From contig JASGJG010000030.1 of assembly GCA_049840835.1 (NCBI GenBank), forward strand, positions 1 through 64,000: a stretch of DNA of 64,000 nt, given 5' to 3'. A program made the translations under genes and the position numbers. A model generated the notes under the pieces. It had not been told where the DNA came from. It was given only the letters and a program-made list of their open reading frames with translations, and made no database searches. Position 1 is the first letter of the stretch. Each line of letters starts with the position of its first letter. Positions 24,997-34,459 of the stretch are shown here, one piece after another. The stretch comes from JANLTX01 sp049840835. Lineage in GTDB: Bacteria; Armatimonadota; Armatimonadia; Armatimonadales; Armatimonadaceae.

Positions 24997-26226
24997 CTAC
25001 AGCTCTAGAATCGCGTTAGCGCAGGCCTCTCCAGAGGCCAGGGCGCCTTCGATACCAGAAAAGTGAGTAAACTCCCCGGCCAGGTAGACATTAGGTTGTG
25101 CTGTGTGCTGGGGAGGGAGCTTTCGGAAGATGCCCGGTGGTTGCGCGTACTGCGCATAGGGAATCCGATATATTGCCAGTGGGCAATAGCCCCGTAGTAA
25201 ACTCTGCGCTGTTGGAGAGCCTGTTAGCATTCGGGCCAGGTCCGCACGGACAGCTTCGTACAGGGCATCATCCGATAGGCTGGGGATACCAAGAACCGAA
25301 ACGCTAAGCAGGTGCTGACTCTCTGGAGCGTAGTCTGGCACTACATTGGTCAGCATGGCTGCGTGGCTCACCAGCGGGCGCGCATTCGCATTCAGCAGAA
25401 TCTTCCGTTCATCCCAGAGGGGCTCCGGCCCGGCAAAGTAAAGCGTGGTTACGGATTGAGCGCCTGCAGGAACCACTACGCCAGTGAGTCGCGCGGCTTC
25501 GGGCGCCGGGGTCGCTATCACCGTTACATCCGTAGTCTCCCTCAAGTCGCTCAGGGATGCTATGGGAGCGTTGAGCTTTACGCGCCCTGCGTCTTTCAAG
25601 GGACCTGCGATTTGCTCCGCAAGCTGGCCCATACCTTGCGCGGGCAGCACTGTGTCTCCTTCGACCAGCATCTTCCAGACAAACTGAAGGGCCTGCGCCG
25701 AGGTCTGGAGCGAGCGGTCCAGGAAGATACTGCCAAAGAACGGGCGTGCGAAGTTCTCAATAAAGCTGGCTGAGAACTCGCGGCGCTTTAAGTATCGCTC
25801 GATAGTCTGGTCGGGGCCATCTATGAGAGCGCTAATAGGTCGGGACTCCAGCTCACCCGAGAGCAGCCAGGTACGCAGCTTGTCTGTGGGCGTAACCAGG
25901 TTACAGAGCGCTGAGGCGGGAAGCGATTTCGGATCACGGGCGGGGTCTGAGAGGGTCTGGATACGGTCGCCAAGCGCTATCTGGGCACCGGGCGGCAGAA
26001 TTCTTGGTTCCAGTGCGGGGAGATTGACCAAGCGCTGCACGGCAGGATAGGCCGTAAAGAGGACCTGGAACCCCCGGTCTAAGATAAAACTGTCTCTGTA
26101 GTCCGAACGAACACGCCCGCCGACACCATCAGATGCCTCATAGACAGTAACATCTACGCCCGCGCGCAGAAGCGCGCGGGCGCAAGTAAGTCCGGCTAAC
26201 CCGGCTCCGATAACGGAAACCCGCAC
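24997..26226 (-). CDS. FAD-dependent amine-oxidase-like oxidoreductase
   Basis: Flavoprotein of about 409 residues. The protein opens directly with a dinucleotide-binding fold (VSVIGAGLAGLTCARAL), then GVGGRVRSD, and ends with the usual FAD-contacting segment VYLAGEFTHFSGIEGALASG. It belongs to the protoporphyrinogen oxidase/amine oxidase/carotenoid-desaturase-like superfamily; the substrate is unknown. GTG at 26226, one base after the stop of the glutamate dehydrogenase gene, is preferred; an ATG at 26259 would overlap that gene by 32 bases. Tight spacing implies co-transcription with glutamate dehydrogenase. Confidence 0.83.
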   Translation of the reverse strand: MRVSVIGAGLAGLTCARALLRAGVDVTVYEASDGVGGRVRSDYRDSFILDRGFQVLFTAYPAVQRLVNLPALEPRILPPGAQIALGDRIQTLSDPARDPKSLPASALCNLVTPTDKLRTWLLSGELESRPISALIDGPDQTIERYLKRREFSASFIENFARPFFGSIFLDRSLQTSAQALQFVWKMLVEGDTVLPAQGMGQLAEQIAGPLKDAGRVKLNAPIASLSDLRETTDVTVIATPAPEAARLTGVVVPAGAQSVTTLYFAGPEPLWDERKILLNANARPLVSHAAMLTNVVPDYAPESQHLLSVSVLGIPSLSDDALYEAVRADLARMLTGSPTAQSLLRGYCPLAIYRIPYAQYAQPPGIFRKLPPQHTAQPNVYLAGEFTHFSGIEGALASGEACANAILEL

Positions 26227-26227
26227 G

Positions 26228-27487
26228 TTAGGGGAACACACCCAGCGAGGTAATCGCATCGGCTACCCGACCTACGCCTACGATAAACGCGGCGCTACGC
26301 AGGTCGGTATCGTGTTTCTTGGCGGCGGCGGCTACCTGGTCATAGGCGCGTTTCATAATCTGGTCCAATTTGGAGTTTACCTCCTGCTCAGTCCAGAAGA
26401 AACTCTGAAGCCCCTGTACCCATTCAAAGTAGCTCACTGTCACGCCGCCGGCATTGGCAAGAACATCCGGCACCACAGTCGTACCGTTTTCCCGCAGAAT
26501 CTTGTCGGCGGCGGGGGTAGTGGGGCCGTTCGCGCCTTCGATGATAAAGCGCGCTTTTACATTGGGCGCGTTATCCTCCGTAATTTGCTTCTCTAGAGCG
26601 GCAGGAATCAGAAGATCAACAGGCAAGAGCAGCAGGTCTTTGGGATCTAGCTCCTCTGCGCCCGGATAGCCCACAATGGTCTTACGCTCAGTAGTATCCC
26701 GATAATGGATAACATCGAACACATCCAGGCCGTCTTTATTGTAGATAGCGCCGTGGACATCGCTCAGGGCAACAACTCTGGCACCCGCCAGATGGAAGAG
26801 GCGTGCCGCCGCACCCCCGACGTTGCCGAAGCCCTGTACAGCCACAGTAGAGTTCGGTAGCTGGCTCCCGGCAGCCAGGAGCGCCTCACGAGCGACGGTG
26901 ACGACGCCGCGCCCGGTAGCATCCGCGCGTCCCTCCGAGCCGCCGATAGCAATCGGCTTGCCGGTGACAACAGCCGGGACGGTATGGCCTACCAGCATGG
27001 AGTAGGTATCCATGAGCCATGCCATGATCTGTGGATTGGTGCCCATGTCCGGCGCAGGAATATCTTTCTCCGGCCCTAGCAGAATAGCAATCTCAGTGGT
27101 GTAGCGCCGGGTCAGGTCTTCTAACTCCGCCGCATTCAGTATGCTGGGATCACAGGCGACACCGCCTTTGGCACCACCATAAGGAATGTTCACCACGGCG
27201 CACTTGATCGTCATCCAGAACGCCAGAGCGCGGACTTCGTTCAGGTCGGTGGCCGGGTGGAAACGGATACCGCCCTTGGCTGGGCCGCGGACCAGGGAGT
27301 GATGCACGCGGTAGCCCTGGAACATTTTCGTCGAACCATCGCGCATGGAAACGGGAAAGTTGACACTCAGTTCGCGCTTAGGCCACTTGAGCATCTCATG
27401 GACATCTGGGCGCAGGTTCATCAGCTCGGCGACGGAGGCAAGCTGGTCCTGGGCCATCTGAAACGGGTTCAGAGAGGAATCGCTCAT
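26228..27487 (-). CDS. gdhA: glutamate dehydrogenase
   Basis: Catalyses the reversible oxidative deamination of glutamate to 2-oxoglutarate and ammonia. The 419 residues are usual for the hexameric class. Seen are the substrate-binding PAKGGIRF (70-76), the catalytic Lys107 in GGAKGG, APDMGTN, and the nucleotide-binding VAVQGFGNVGG. The acid residue after the beta-B strand is not clear, so coenzyme choice is not assigned. A TACACT box 9 bases before the ATG suggests a very short leader. An FAD oxidoreductase gene follows after one base. Confidence 0.95.
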   Translation of the reverse strand: MSDSSLNPFQMAQDQLASVAELMNLRPDVHEMLKWPKRELSVNFPVSMRDGSTKMFQGYRVHHSLVRGPAKGGIRFHPATDLNEVRALAFWMTIKCAVVNIPYGGAKGGVACDPSILNAAELEDLTRRYTTEIAILLGPEKDIPAPDMGTNPQIMAWLMDTYSMLVGHTVPAVVTGKPIAIGGSEGRADATGRGVVTVAREALLAAGSQLPNSTVAVQGFGNVGGAAARLFHLAGARVVALSDVHGAIYNKDGLDVFDVIHYRDTTERKTIVGYPGAEELDPKDLLLLPVDLLIPAALEKQITEDNAPNVKARFIIEGANGPTTPAADKILRENGTTVVPDVLANAGGVTVSYFEWVQGLQSFFWTEQEVNSKLDQIMKRAYDQVAAAAKKHDTDLRSAAFIVGVGRVADAITSLGVFP

Positions 27488-27552
27488 ATCGGTATCAGTG
27501 TACCCCGAAAGGGGTAGGAGATAACCTTACAAAGAGCGGAATTGATACCGGC

Positions 27553-29086
27553 TTATCCGCCTGCTGTCAGTGTTGTCAAAAGCCCATCCAGCGTATAGGT
27601 ATCTGCTATAGCATCAGGCTCTCGAAGCTTCTCGCGGCAGGTCTGTGCGGTAATCGGGCCGATGCAGACAAGTTTTACGGTATCAGGCACATTCTCCGCA
27701 CCAATGGCTTCCACAAAGTTCGTGACCGTAGACGAGCTGGCGAAGGTAACTGCGTCAATCTTGCCATCGGCAAGCTGCTGCCGAATGTCTTCGGCGCCTG
27801 TAGAATCGGGCAGGGTACAGTAGGCCGGAACCACATCTACCTCTGCGCCCTGTTCACGCCAGGTTTCGGGCAGAACCTCTCGGGCCTCTGCGGCGCGGGG
27901 AATAAGAATCCGCTGGCCTGCTACGCTCTCCGGGAACTGCTCTAAGACCTTCTCAGCCACATATTCGCTCGGCATGAAGTCCGCGCGGATACCATGCTTT
28001 TCCAGAGCCTCCGCAGTCGCTGGACCGATAGCGGCTACTTTCGATGCTCCCAGAGCACGGGCATCTTTGCCCGCGTCCGCCAGCCGTTCGAAGAAGAATC
28101 GTACGCCATTTGCGCTGGTAAAGACAATCCAATGATAAGTGGCAACCTGGCGGAGAGCGTCATCTAAGGCGGTAAAGCCATCGACAGGTGGCGCAATCTT
28201 TATGGTGGGGAATTCAACCGGCTCGGCGCCTAGCGCGCGCAGCTTCTCACTCAGTGCCGAGGCCTGCTCACGGGCGCGAGTGACGACGATTCGCTGACCA
28301 GATAGTGGACGGTTATCGAACCAGCGCAGAGTTTCGCGGTAGCGCACCACATCGCCGATCACGGTTACGGCGGGGGCGGTGATGCCAAGGCGCAGCACTT
28401 CATCGGCAATGGTTGCCATGGTTCCCGTGGCGACTTTCTGTTGGGGCCAGGTACCCCACTGAATCACGGCAACCGGGGTCTGCGGGTCTGCGCCCCTGCT
28501 CGGTCAGGCGGGCCATGTTCTCGCTCAGAGACTCTATGCCCATCAGGAAAATCAGCGTATCGGCGGCGTGCGCGATGAGCTCCCACTTGCGGCGTCCCTC
28601 GGCGGCTCCGCCATCGCGAGTGGTACTCTCCGCTCGGTCGCCGCGCTCATGCCCCGTAATCACGGCAAAACTGCTTGCGGCATCCCGATGTGTTACGGGA
28701 ATCCCAGCATAGGTAGGGGCGGCAATCGCACTGGTGATGCCCGGCACGACCACGAACGGTACACCGCGCTCCTGAAGATAGGCACACTCCTCGCCGCCGC
28801 GCCCGAAGACCATGGGATCGCCCCCCTTCAGGCGGACCACGGTCTTACCCTCTAAGGCGGCATTTGCAATCAGGGTATTGGTATCTTCTTGTTTGACAAA
28901 GTGCTTCTCGGCGCGCTTGCCTACGAACACTTTCTCACAGGTGCCTGTGCAGTGCTCCAGCAACGCCGGGTGTGTCAGCGCATCGTAGAACACCACATCC
29001 GCCGCAGCGAGGGCATCGCGCCCCGCCAGTGTCAACAGCCCCGGATCGCCTGGACCCGCACCTACCAGAAAAACCATTCCCGTCAC
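27553..29086 (-). pseudogene. cobA-hemD: fused uroporphyrinogen-III C-methyltransferase / uroporphyrinogen-III synthase, one frameshift
   Basis: Bifunctional tetrapyrrole enzyme. The N-terminal part (from ATG 29086) is CobA/SirA, methylating uroporphyrinogen III towards sirohaem or cobalamin, with VGAGPGDPGLLTL, GGDPMVFGRGGEE and ITSAIAAPTYAGIPVTHR. The C-terminal part is HemD, which closes hydroxymethylbilane (IVVTRAREQASAL, VFTSANGVRFFF). The frame breaks inside the last third of the CobA domain. Removing one G from the GGGG run (plus 28493-28496) restores a continuous reading GADPQTPVAVIQWG into HemD. Because the pathway is essential and the rest is intact, a sequence error is more likely than a dead gene. 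Confidence 0.85.
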
Positions 29087-29106
29087 GGTACTCAGTGTAT
29101 CGTGCG

Positions 29107-29637
29107 CTACTCGCCTAGGAGCTTGCGTAGTCTCTCCAGACAGCGGGCACGGCGAGGACCGATAGAGCCGAGCGGAATATCGAGCTCTTCCGAGAGGTCG
29201 GCATAGGAAGATGGGTTCTCCGAATAAAGACGTGTGAGCAGGCCATGACAGGGCTCTGGCAGCGCAGCAAGAGCATTGCGAAGGAGAAACAGACGCTCCT
29301 CGGTAATAGCGGCCTCTTCCGGAGAAGGGCGGTTATCTGGGAGAGTTTCAGGTACATCGGGCAGAGCCTGGCGCCTGCGTGCCCAACCAGCGGCTTCTTG
29401 CCGGGTAATCGCGGCGAGCCAGCCAGCCAATCGCTCTATCTTTTGAAGGGTGTAGAGTTGAGTGTAGAGTTTGATACAGACATTCTGGAAGAGGTCTTCA
29501 GCATCTGGCGAGGGAATACCACAGCGGTGCAAGATTCCCCAGATAAGCGGTGCGTAGCGCTCAATCAGTGCATTCCAGGCGGCTTCTTCCCCGTGCAGGC
29601 ATGCTGTCACCAGCCTCTGGTCGCTTCGCTGCTCCAT
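29107..29637 (-). CDS. RNA polymerase sigma factor, ECF-like (sigma-70 family)
   Basis: Alternative sigma factor of 176 residues with region 2 (LIERYAPLIWGILHRCGIPSPDAEDLFQNVCIKLY) and region 4 (LPEPCHGLLTRLYSENPSSYADLSEELDIPLGSIGPRRARCLERLR), joined by a Pro-rich linker. No anti-sigma factor is adjacent. Such sigma factors often accompany CHAT-protease clusters, and one lies at 41.4-44 kb, but the distance makes a link speculative. It lies 20 bases upstream of the cobA-hemD gene on the same strand. Confidence 0.88.
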   Translation of the reverse strand: MEQRSDQRLVTACLHGEEAAWNALIERYAPLIWGILHRCGIPSPDAEDLFQNVCIKLYTQLYTLQKIERLAGWLAAITRQEAAGWARRRQALPDVPETLPDNRPSPEEAAITEERLFLLRNALAALPEPCHGLLTRLYSENPSSYADLSEELDIPLGSIGPRRARCLERLRKLLGE

Positions 29638-29703
29638 ATCTGTTACTTATTTACCCGGCCCGAAACCGCATGGCCAGTATCAGGGGAACACCGATAGACT
29701 CGT

Positions 29704-30387
29704 TCAGCTGGGGGTGCTGCGTGCTGCCAGATGGGAGTCCGCTACTGGTTCCAATAGCTTTTCCAATATCAGGCCGGCGTGATTTGCTGCCGCCAAGTAG
29801 TCGGATATCAGATGAGGGTGCCGAGCGATACGCCGCTCCTGCCCTTCATAGTCCATAAAGCGCAAGTAGGGAGCATGGTCTTTACGAACGCGGCGGCGCT
29901 GGCCGCTCGGGCCGCGCAAAGCACGTGGGGGTGTATCTCACTGATGACCAGCGTACCACCGGGAACCAGTACCCGTGCCAGCTCGGAAAAAGCTCGATTT
30001 AGATCTTCTACTAAGCTCAGGGTAAGGGCACAGACAGTCAGATGGAGATACTGATTCGGCAGAGGCAGCGACGCAAGCAGATCACCGCGAGCCAGTTTGA
30101 CAGGAAGCTCCGCGTGGGTTGCTTTATGGCGGGCTCGGGCGAGCATATGTGGGGGAAAGGTCCAGCCCGATAACTTCCGCCGCTCCGGCTCGGGCGAAGA
30201 CAAGCGCATAGCGCCCGGTGCCACAGCCGATATCTCCTACACGTAGTCCCTTTAGGGATGGGAGTAGCTCTACCATCGCGCGGCTCTCGAGCTGCAGGTT
30301 CGCGTCTCCCGCCAGACGGGAATCATAGGTATCTGCAAGCAGCCCGAAACCTTCGGCAGGTGGCAGATAACTGGCGTCCTCGTCCAT
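29704..30387 (-). pseudogene. SAM-dependent class I methyltransferase, two frameshifts
   Basis: Methyltransferase of about 225 residues when rejoined. Frame one holds the SAM-binding motif VGDIGCGTGRYAL and acidic EVIGLDLSP. One extra base in a run of five (plus 30151-30155) moves reading to frame two, which carries LARGDLLASLPL and LVPGGTLVISEIHPHV. A second shift near 29910-29920 leads to frame three, with MDYEGQERRIARHPHLISDYL and the terminal LEKLLEP typical of this family. The substrate is unknown. It is divergent from the dehydrogenase at 30420, 32 bases away. Confidence 0.72.
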
Positions 30388-30419
30388 TCGGGCTAAAGGG
30401 TATCATAGGCACCAGGACA

Positions 30420-31430
30420 ATGAGGACTTCTTTGGCAGCAGTGGCGGTGTCGCCGGGGGCGTGTGGTGTTCCAGCAGGTAAACTCTCCGGAACCGGGACC
30501 AGAGGATGTGATCCTCCGTGTGACACATTCCTGGATTAGCAATGGTACCGAAGGCTCGTTCGTGCGTGGTGAGCGTATCGCAGGAGATACACCGTGGAAA
30601 CCAGGTGACCCATCTCCTTTCCCTCACATAACGGGCTATCAGAAGGTCGGCGTTCTGGAGTGGGTCGGGGAGAACGTAGATGATTTGCAGGTAGGCGACC
30701 GAGTCTTCGCTACTGTGTCTAGAGTCTCGGATCTCTCTTCGACCATGGCGGGCATATCTCACCAGCCGTGACTCATAAGTCCCAGATATGGAAGCTGCCA
30801 GCGGAACTAGACCCAGTTGCCGCCAGCGGGCTGGTGCTTACCCAGGTCGGCTACAACGTCGGTATTCGTCCAGAAATTACCCCCGGAGATCGCGTCGTTG
30901 TACTCGGAGATGGCATGGTAGGGCACTGGGCCGCACAGACGTTCCAGCACCGGGGCGCAAAAGTGCTGCTCCTGGGAAAGCATGATGACCGGTTGAGCAA
31001 ATTCACGCTTCGTGAGGGGGATGGCGTCGTAAACATCACTGGGCGAGCTGCACTGGAGTGCGTGCAGGCATGGACGAGAAACGAACCTGTAGCTGCAGTT
31101 GCACACACGGCAGGGGATATCGAAACCGTGGAATCCCTCTACCCCTGCCTGAAGCATTTCGGGCATGTAGTCAGTGCCGGATTCGTGGGCACACAGGGGC
31201 AGATTGATGTCCAGAAGCTCCGCGCCAAAGAGCTGACTCTACACGCGCCCGCCGGGTGGACGAAAGGCCGCATGGATGCCACGCTGGAACTGCTAACACA
31301 GGGAGTACTGACCACAACACACTTGATTACCCACCGATTCCCGGCAAGTATGGCCGCCGAAGCATTCGACCTGATATTGAGCCGCTCCGAGCCGGTCCTT
31401 GGAGTCGTGTTGGACTGGGAGGGAGCTTAG
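30420..31430 (+). pseudogene. MDR-type (zinc-free) dehydrogenase, two frameshifts
   Basis: Medium-chain dehydrogenase/reductase of about 336 residues when rejoined. The N-terminal GroES-like part reads AAVAVSP, then VVFQQVNSPEPGPEDV after removing one G from the run at 30455-30459. It has SWISNGTEGSF where classical alcohol dehydrogenases have the zinc-binding Cys motif, as in the BchC-like branch. A second shift near 30745-30752 joins to GGHISPAVTHKSQIWKLP, followed by the nucleotide-binding VVVLGDGMVGHWAAQ. The next gene, a related dehydrogenase, starts 2 bases after the stop. The substrate is unknown. Confidence 0.78.
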
Positions 31431-31432
31431 CA

Positions 31433-32383
31433 ATGAAGCAGCTACAGGTAGGCGCCGGGCGCTCCTTCGAGATTCTTGAGGTTCCGATTCCCATGCCAGG
31501 GCCAGGAGAGGCTCTGCTTAAGATTGAAGCCGTGACAACCTGCCCACAGTGGGACCTGCATCTGCGCCACAACGAGCCTATGTTCGCGGGGCATCAGTTC
31601 CACTATCCGTATACGCCCGGTCAACCCGGTCATGAAGCCACGGGAACCGTGGAAGCCGTCGGCGCAGGGGTGGCCGAGCTGTCCGTAGGTGACCGAGTAA
31701 GCGCCTGGAGGGATGCCGGGCACAATGTTCCTGGTTGTTATGCCCAGTATGTGGTGCATAAGGCAGAGAGCCTGATTCATGTACCCAATGGCCATCCCGC
31801 GGAGGCACTGGCCCCGGTGGAGCTGGCCATGTGCGTAGGCGCCAGCTTTCTAATGCTGCGCCAGATGCAGCTAATTGCGGGTCGCCGCTTCGGAGTCATG
31901 GGGCTCGGCCCCGCCGGGCTGATAGCACTCCAAATGGCCCGCGCCGAAGGAGCTACGGAGGTAATCGGGTTCGATCTCTCTGCACAGCGCCGAGAGAAGG
32001 GCCTGGAGCTTGGCCTTACGGAGGCATGGGATAGCCGTGAGGTGGCCGCCGCTCAAATCCCACTCCTGGATACTTCTATCGACTGTGTGGGGGCAAAAGC
32101 TACTGTGGAGTGGCTCTTAGACCGCACCCGTGAGAACCTAGCGCTGTTTGGCGTACAGCGCGAAGACTACACGTTTGCGGTGCGTCACTATACAAAGCGG
32201 CTCCTGGGGTATTCGGGGCATAGCCGTGCCGCTGCCGAGTACGCAGTCGGGCTTATCGAGCGTGGGGCACTGAATCTGGCTCCACTGATCACACACAACC
32301 TGCCGCTAGAAGAATACGACGAAGCCATTGACCTGCTGGAGCGGCAGGAGGCTATCAAAGTCTGCTTCTGGCCCTGGCGATAG
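31433..32383 (+). CDS. MDR-type dehydrogenase
   Basis: Medium-chain dehydrogenase/reductase of 316 residues. The GroES-like half includes GQPGHEATGTVEAVG and SVGDRVSAW; the Rossmann half has GVMGLGPAGLIALQMARA (about residues 150-167). The usual catalytic-zinc motif is reduced to TTCPQWDLHL with the GHE motif kept, so zinc may still bind. The start is ATG at 31433, immediately after the paralogous dehydrogenase stop at 31430; the longer upstream reading is not needed. The two dehydrogenases are clearly one transcription unit and may act in the same sugar or alcohol pathway. Confidence 0.85.
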   Translation: MKQLQVGAGRSFEILEVPIPMPGPGEALLKIEAVTTCPQWDLHLRHNEPMFAGHQFHYPYTPGQPGHEATGTVEAVGAGVAELSVGDRVSAWRDAGHNVPGCYAQYVVHKAESLIHVPNGHPAEALAPVELAMCVGASFLMLRQMQLIAGRRFGVMGLGPAGLIALQMARAEGATEVIGFDLSAQRREKGLELGLTEAWDSREVAAAQIPLLDTSIDCVGAKATVEWLLDRTRENLALFGVQREDYTFAVRHYTKRLLGYSGHSRAAAEYAVGLIERGALNLAPLITHNLPLEEYDEAIDLLERQEAIKVCFWPWR

Positions 32384-32429
32384 TCAGCAGGTCGCGCAAC
32401 CAGAGCGAGAGTGGCCCTGTCTTAACGGC

Positions 32430-33452
32430 ATGAAACCTGTACTTTTTGCGCTGGCGGCGCTTGCACTGGCAGATGGTGTTCCCACTATCGAGCCGGGGGA
32501 CTGGGTGGTTCACGGTGATGTGAAGAAGAGCATTCCAGAGTCGGGGCAACTACAGTTCGACTACAAAGTAGCTCCGGAAGATCTGAGCGTTATCCTACTC
32601 CCACTAGCGGGCGGGTTTGGTGATGCGAAGACACTAAAGCTGGAAGTCAAAGCCGATGGCAATCGCACTGTCGCTGTAGCACTGGAAGAGAAGCAGGGTG
32701 GGCGCTGGACTGCGCTCGTAGCGCTTCCCAAAGATGGCTGGCAGAAGATAGAGCTGAGCGAATCCGACTTCGCGCTGTCTATGGGGGAGAACGACCCGAA
32801 AGACCCCAACAACAAGCTGGATCTCCCCAAGGTGCAGAACCTGGCACTGTTCGATATGGATGGGTTTTTCATTAAAGACAAGAGCCCTGCCGCGCAACTT
32901 TTCTTTCCGGATGCGATAGCTGGCCCACGTGTATTGAATGTGCGCAATGTCGCTTTTTCTGAGGCTGCCCCCGCCGCTCCGGCAGGGCTAGATGGCCTTG
33001 CTCGACCTCAGGCAAGCTGGTTGCCAATAGGGGGACTTCGCATTCGAAAAGTGGAGACCTCGCCTTTAGAAGGAGTCGCTCTGGAAGCGAAGTACCGCTC
33101 GGGAGCTATGCGAGTCGGGGGGCTCATGCGCCCGCTGGTGCCGGGAGCGCTTGTGGGGAAGAAAGCTCTGATGCTGAATGTGGCCTCAGAGAAATCCATC
33201 AGCCTCATAGTGCAGCTGGAAGATGATCGTGGCGCGAAGTGGAATGTGCCCATAGAGGTACCGGGCGAAAAGAAAAAGAAGAGTGTTCGGCTGGCGCTGA
33301 CGGACTGGCAGGCATCGCAGGACTCTAAGGACCAGGATGCCAAGATGGACCTGGCCCGTATCAAGCAAATTTCCCTCATAGATCCCAGCGGTCTGGCCAG
33401 TCAGACGCTTTCAGAGAACACAGTCTGGCTGAGCGGGCTCACCGCACAGTAG
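32430..33452 (+). CDS. secreted protein with two CIA30/CBM-like beta-sandwich domains
   Basis: Exported protein of 340 residues with a short signal peptide (VLFALAALALADG). Two similar halves follow, each with the pattern of a carbohydrate-binding or CIA30-like beta-sandwich: a segment of the type WTALVALPKDGWQKIELSESDF in the first, and WNVPIEVPGEKKKKSVRLALTDW in the second. Each half then has a DLPKVQNLALFD or DLARIKQISLID turn. No catalytic residues are visible, so a binding or adaptor role is likely (inference). The ATG at 32430 is the start of the signal peptide. It follows the dehydrogenase pair by 46 bases. Confidence 0.7.
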   Translation: MKPVLFALAALALADGVPTIEPGDWVVHGDVKKSIPESGQLQFDYKVAPEDLSVILLPLAGGFGDAKTLKLEVKADGNRTVAVALEEKQGGRWTALVALPKDGWQKIELSESDFALSMGENDPKDPNNKLDLPKVQNLALFDMDGFFIKDKSPAAQLFFPDAIAGPRVLNVRNVAFSEAAPAAPAGLDGLARPQASWLPIGGLRIRKVETSPLEGVALEAKYRSGAMRVGGLMRPLVPGALVGKKALMLNVASEKSISLIVQLEDDRGAKWNVPIEVPGEKKKKSVRLALTDWQASQDSKDQDAKMDLARIKQISLIDPSGLASQTLSENTVWLSGLTAQ

Positions 33453-33465
33453 TTAGTAAGCCATT

Positions 33466-33491
33466 GCCCATGAGCACGGTAGCTCATGGGC
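33466..33491 (+). terminator. hairpin between the secreted-protein gene and deoC
   Basis: Perfect 10-bp stem (33466-33475 with 33482-33491) and a 6-base loop, 14 bases after the stop at 33452. The right arm abuts the TATAAT box of deoC, so it probably separates the two transcripts. Confidence 0.65.
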
Positions 33492-33497
33492 TATAAT
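33492..33497 (+). promoter_or_regulatory. -10 box of deoC (leaderless start)
   Basis: Consensus TATAAT ends 6 bases before the ATG at 33504, so the transcript should start at the start codon. No convincing -35 box is visible. The in-frame ATG at 33486 would lie upstream of the transcription start and is therefore rejected. Confidence 0.6.
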
Positions 33498-33503
33498 TTG
33501 GGC

Positions 33504-34451
33504 ATGACCCGCAATCCTGGCACGCCGCTCGACCTTTCGTGGATTGAGAGTGTGCGTGTCAATCGTCCTGCTGTGGAGCGGCGTGTCGCTACGTTGCCCG
33601 GTCGCCGGACGGTAAAAAAAGAATGGCAGGCCGCGTGGCTCTTAAAAGCCATTGCCTGCATGGACCTCACCACTCTGGCCGGCGACGATACACCGAGCAA
33701 TGTAGCCCGGCTCTGCGCCAAAGCACGCCGCCCCGTGCGTAGCGATTTGATGGAAGCACTCGGTATTCAGGAACTCAACCTCACAGTAGGGGCTGTCTGC
33801 GTTTATCACGAGATGATTCCGTATGCGGTGCAAGCCCTTGAGGGTAGCGGCATTCCGGTTGCTGCTGTCTCTACAGGGTTTCCGGCAGGCCTCTCGCCTT
33901 TTCTATTGCGTATTCAGGAAATCCGTGAGTCTGTAGCGCTGGGGGCGAAGGAAATCGACATTGTTATTTCGCGTCGCCATGTACTCACCGGAGACTGGGA
34001 TAGGCTCTATGATGAAGTGAAGCAGATGCGCGACGCCTGTGGTGAAGCGCACCTGAAAACGATTCTAGCCACTGGTGAGCTAGGGAGCCTGAAGAATGTC
34101 TATAAAGCCAGCCTGGTCTGCATGATGGCGGGCGCGGATTTTATCAAAACCAGCACAGGGAAAGAAGGCACGAATGCTACCCTGGGGAATAGCCTGATTA
34201 TGGTGCGTGCCATTCGGGAGTTCCAGGAGCGCACAGGGCATATTGTGGGGTTCAAACCCGCCGGGGGAATCCGCACCGCAAAGCAAGCGGCAGACTGGTT
34301 GATTCTTATGAAGGAAGAACTGGGCAATGAGTGGCTCACCCCGGAGCTATTCCGCCTGGGAGCTAGCAGTCTACTCTCGGATATTGAGCGACAGCTAGAG
34401 CACTTTGTCACCGGGCGCTACGCGGCGTACCATCATCACCCCATGGCCTGA
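33504..34451 (+). CDS. deoC: deoxyribose-phosphate aldolase
   Basis: Cleaves 2-deoxyribose 5-phosphate into acetaldehyde and glyceraldehyde 3-phosphate in nucleoside catabolism. The 315-residue length fits the longer DeoC class. Active-site residues are the Schiff-base Lys215 in ADFIKTSTGK, the second Lys185 in AHLKTILATGEL and Asp56 in CMDLTTLAGDD. ATG at 33504 is chosen because the -10 box ends 6 bases before it and the family-type sequence starts soon after. The amidase gene follows after 8 bases, so the two are probably co-transcribed. Confidence 0.92.
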   Translation: MTRNPGTPLDLSWIESVRVNRPAVERRVATLPGRRTVKKEWQAAWLLKAIACMDLTTLAGDDTPSNVARLCAKARRPVRSDLMEALGIQELNLTVGAVCVYHEMIPYAVQALEGSGIPVAAVSTGFPAGLSPFLLRIQEIRESVALGAKEIDIVISRRHVLTGDWDRLYDEVKQMRDACGEAHLKTILATGELGSLKNVYKASLVCMMAGADFIKTSTGKEGTNATLGNSLIMVRAIREFQERTGHIVGFKPAGGIRTAKQAADWLILMKEELGNEWLTPELFRLGASSLLSDIERQLEHFVTGRYAAYHHHPMA

Positions 34452-34459
34452 GAGAATTC

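Noticed and set aside
27553..29086. Programmed ribosomal frameshifting in cobA-hemD, hppA and others
   Set aside because: No slippery heptamer with a downstream structure is visible, and the number of broken genes is too high; sequence error explains it better.
29704..29919. A separate 71-residue basic protein
   Set aside because: Its sequence continues the C terminus of the frameshifted methyltransferase (HPHLISDYL, LEKLLEP).
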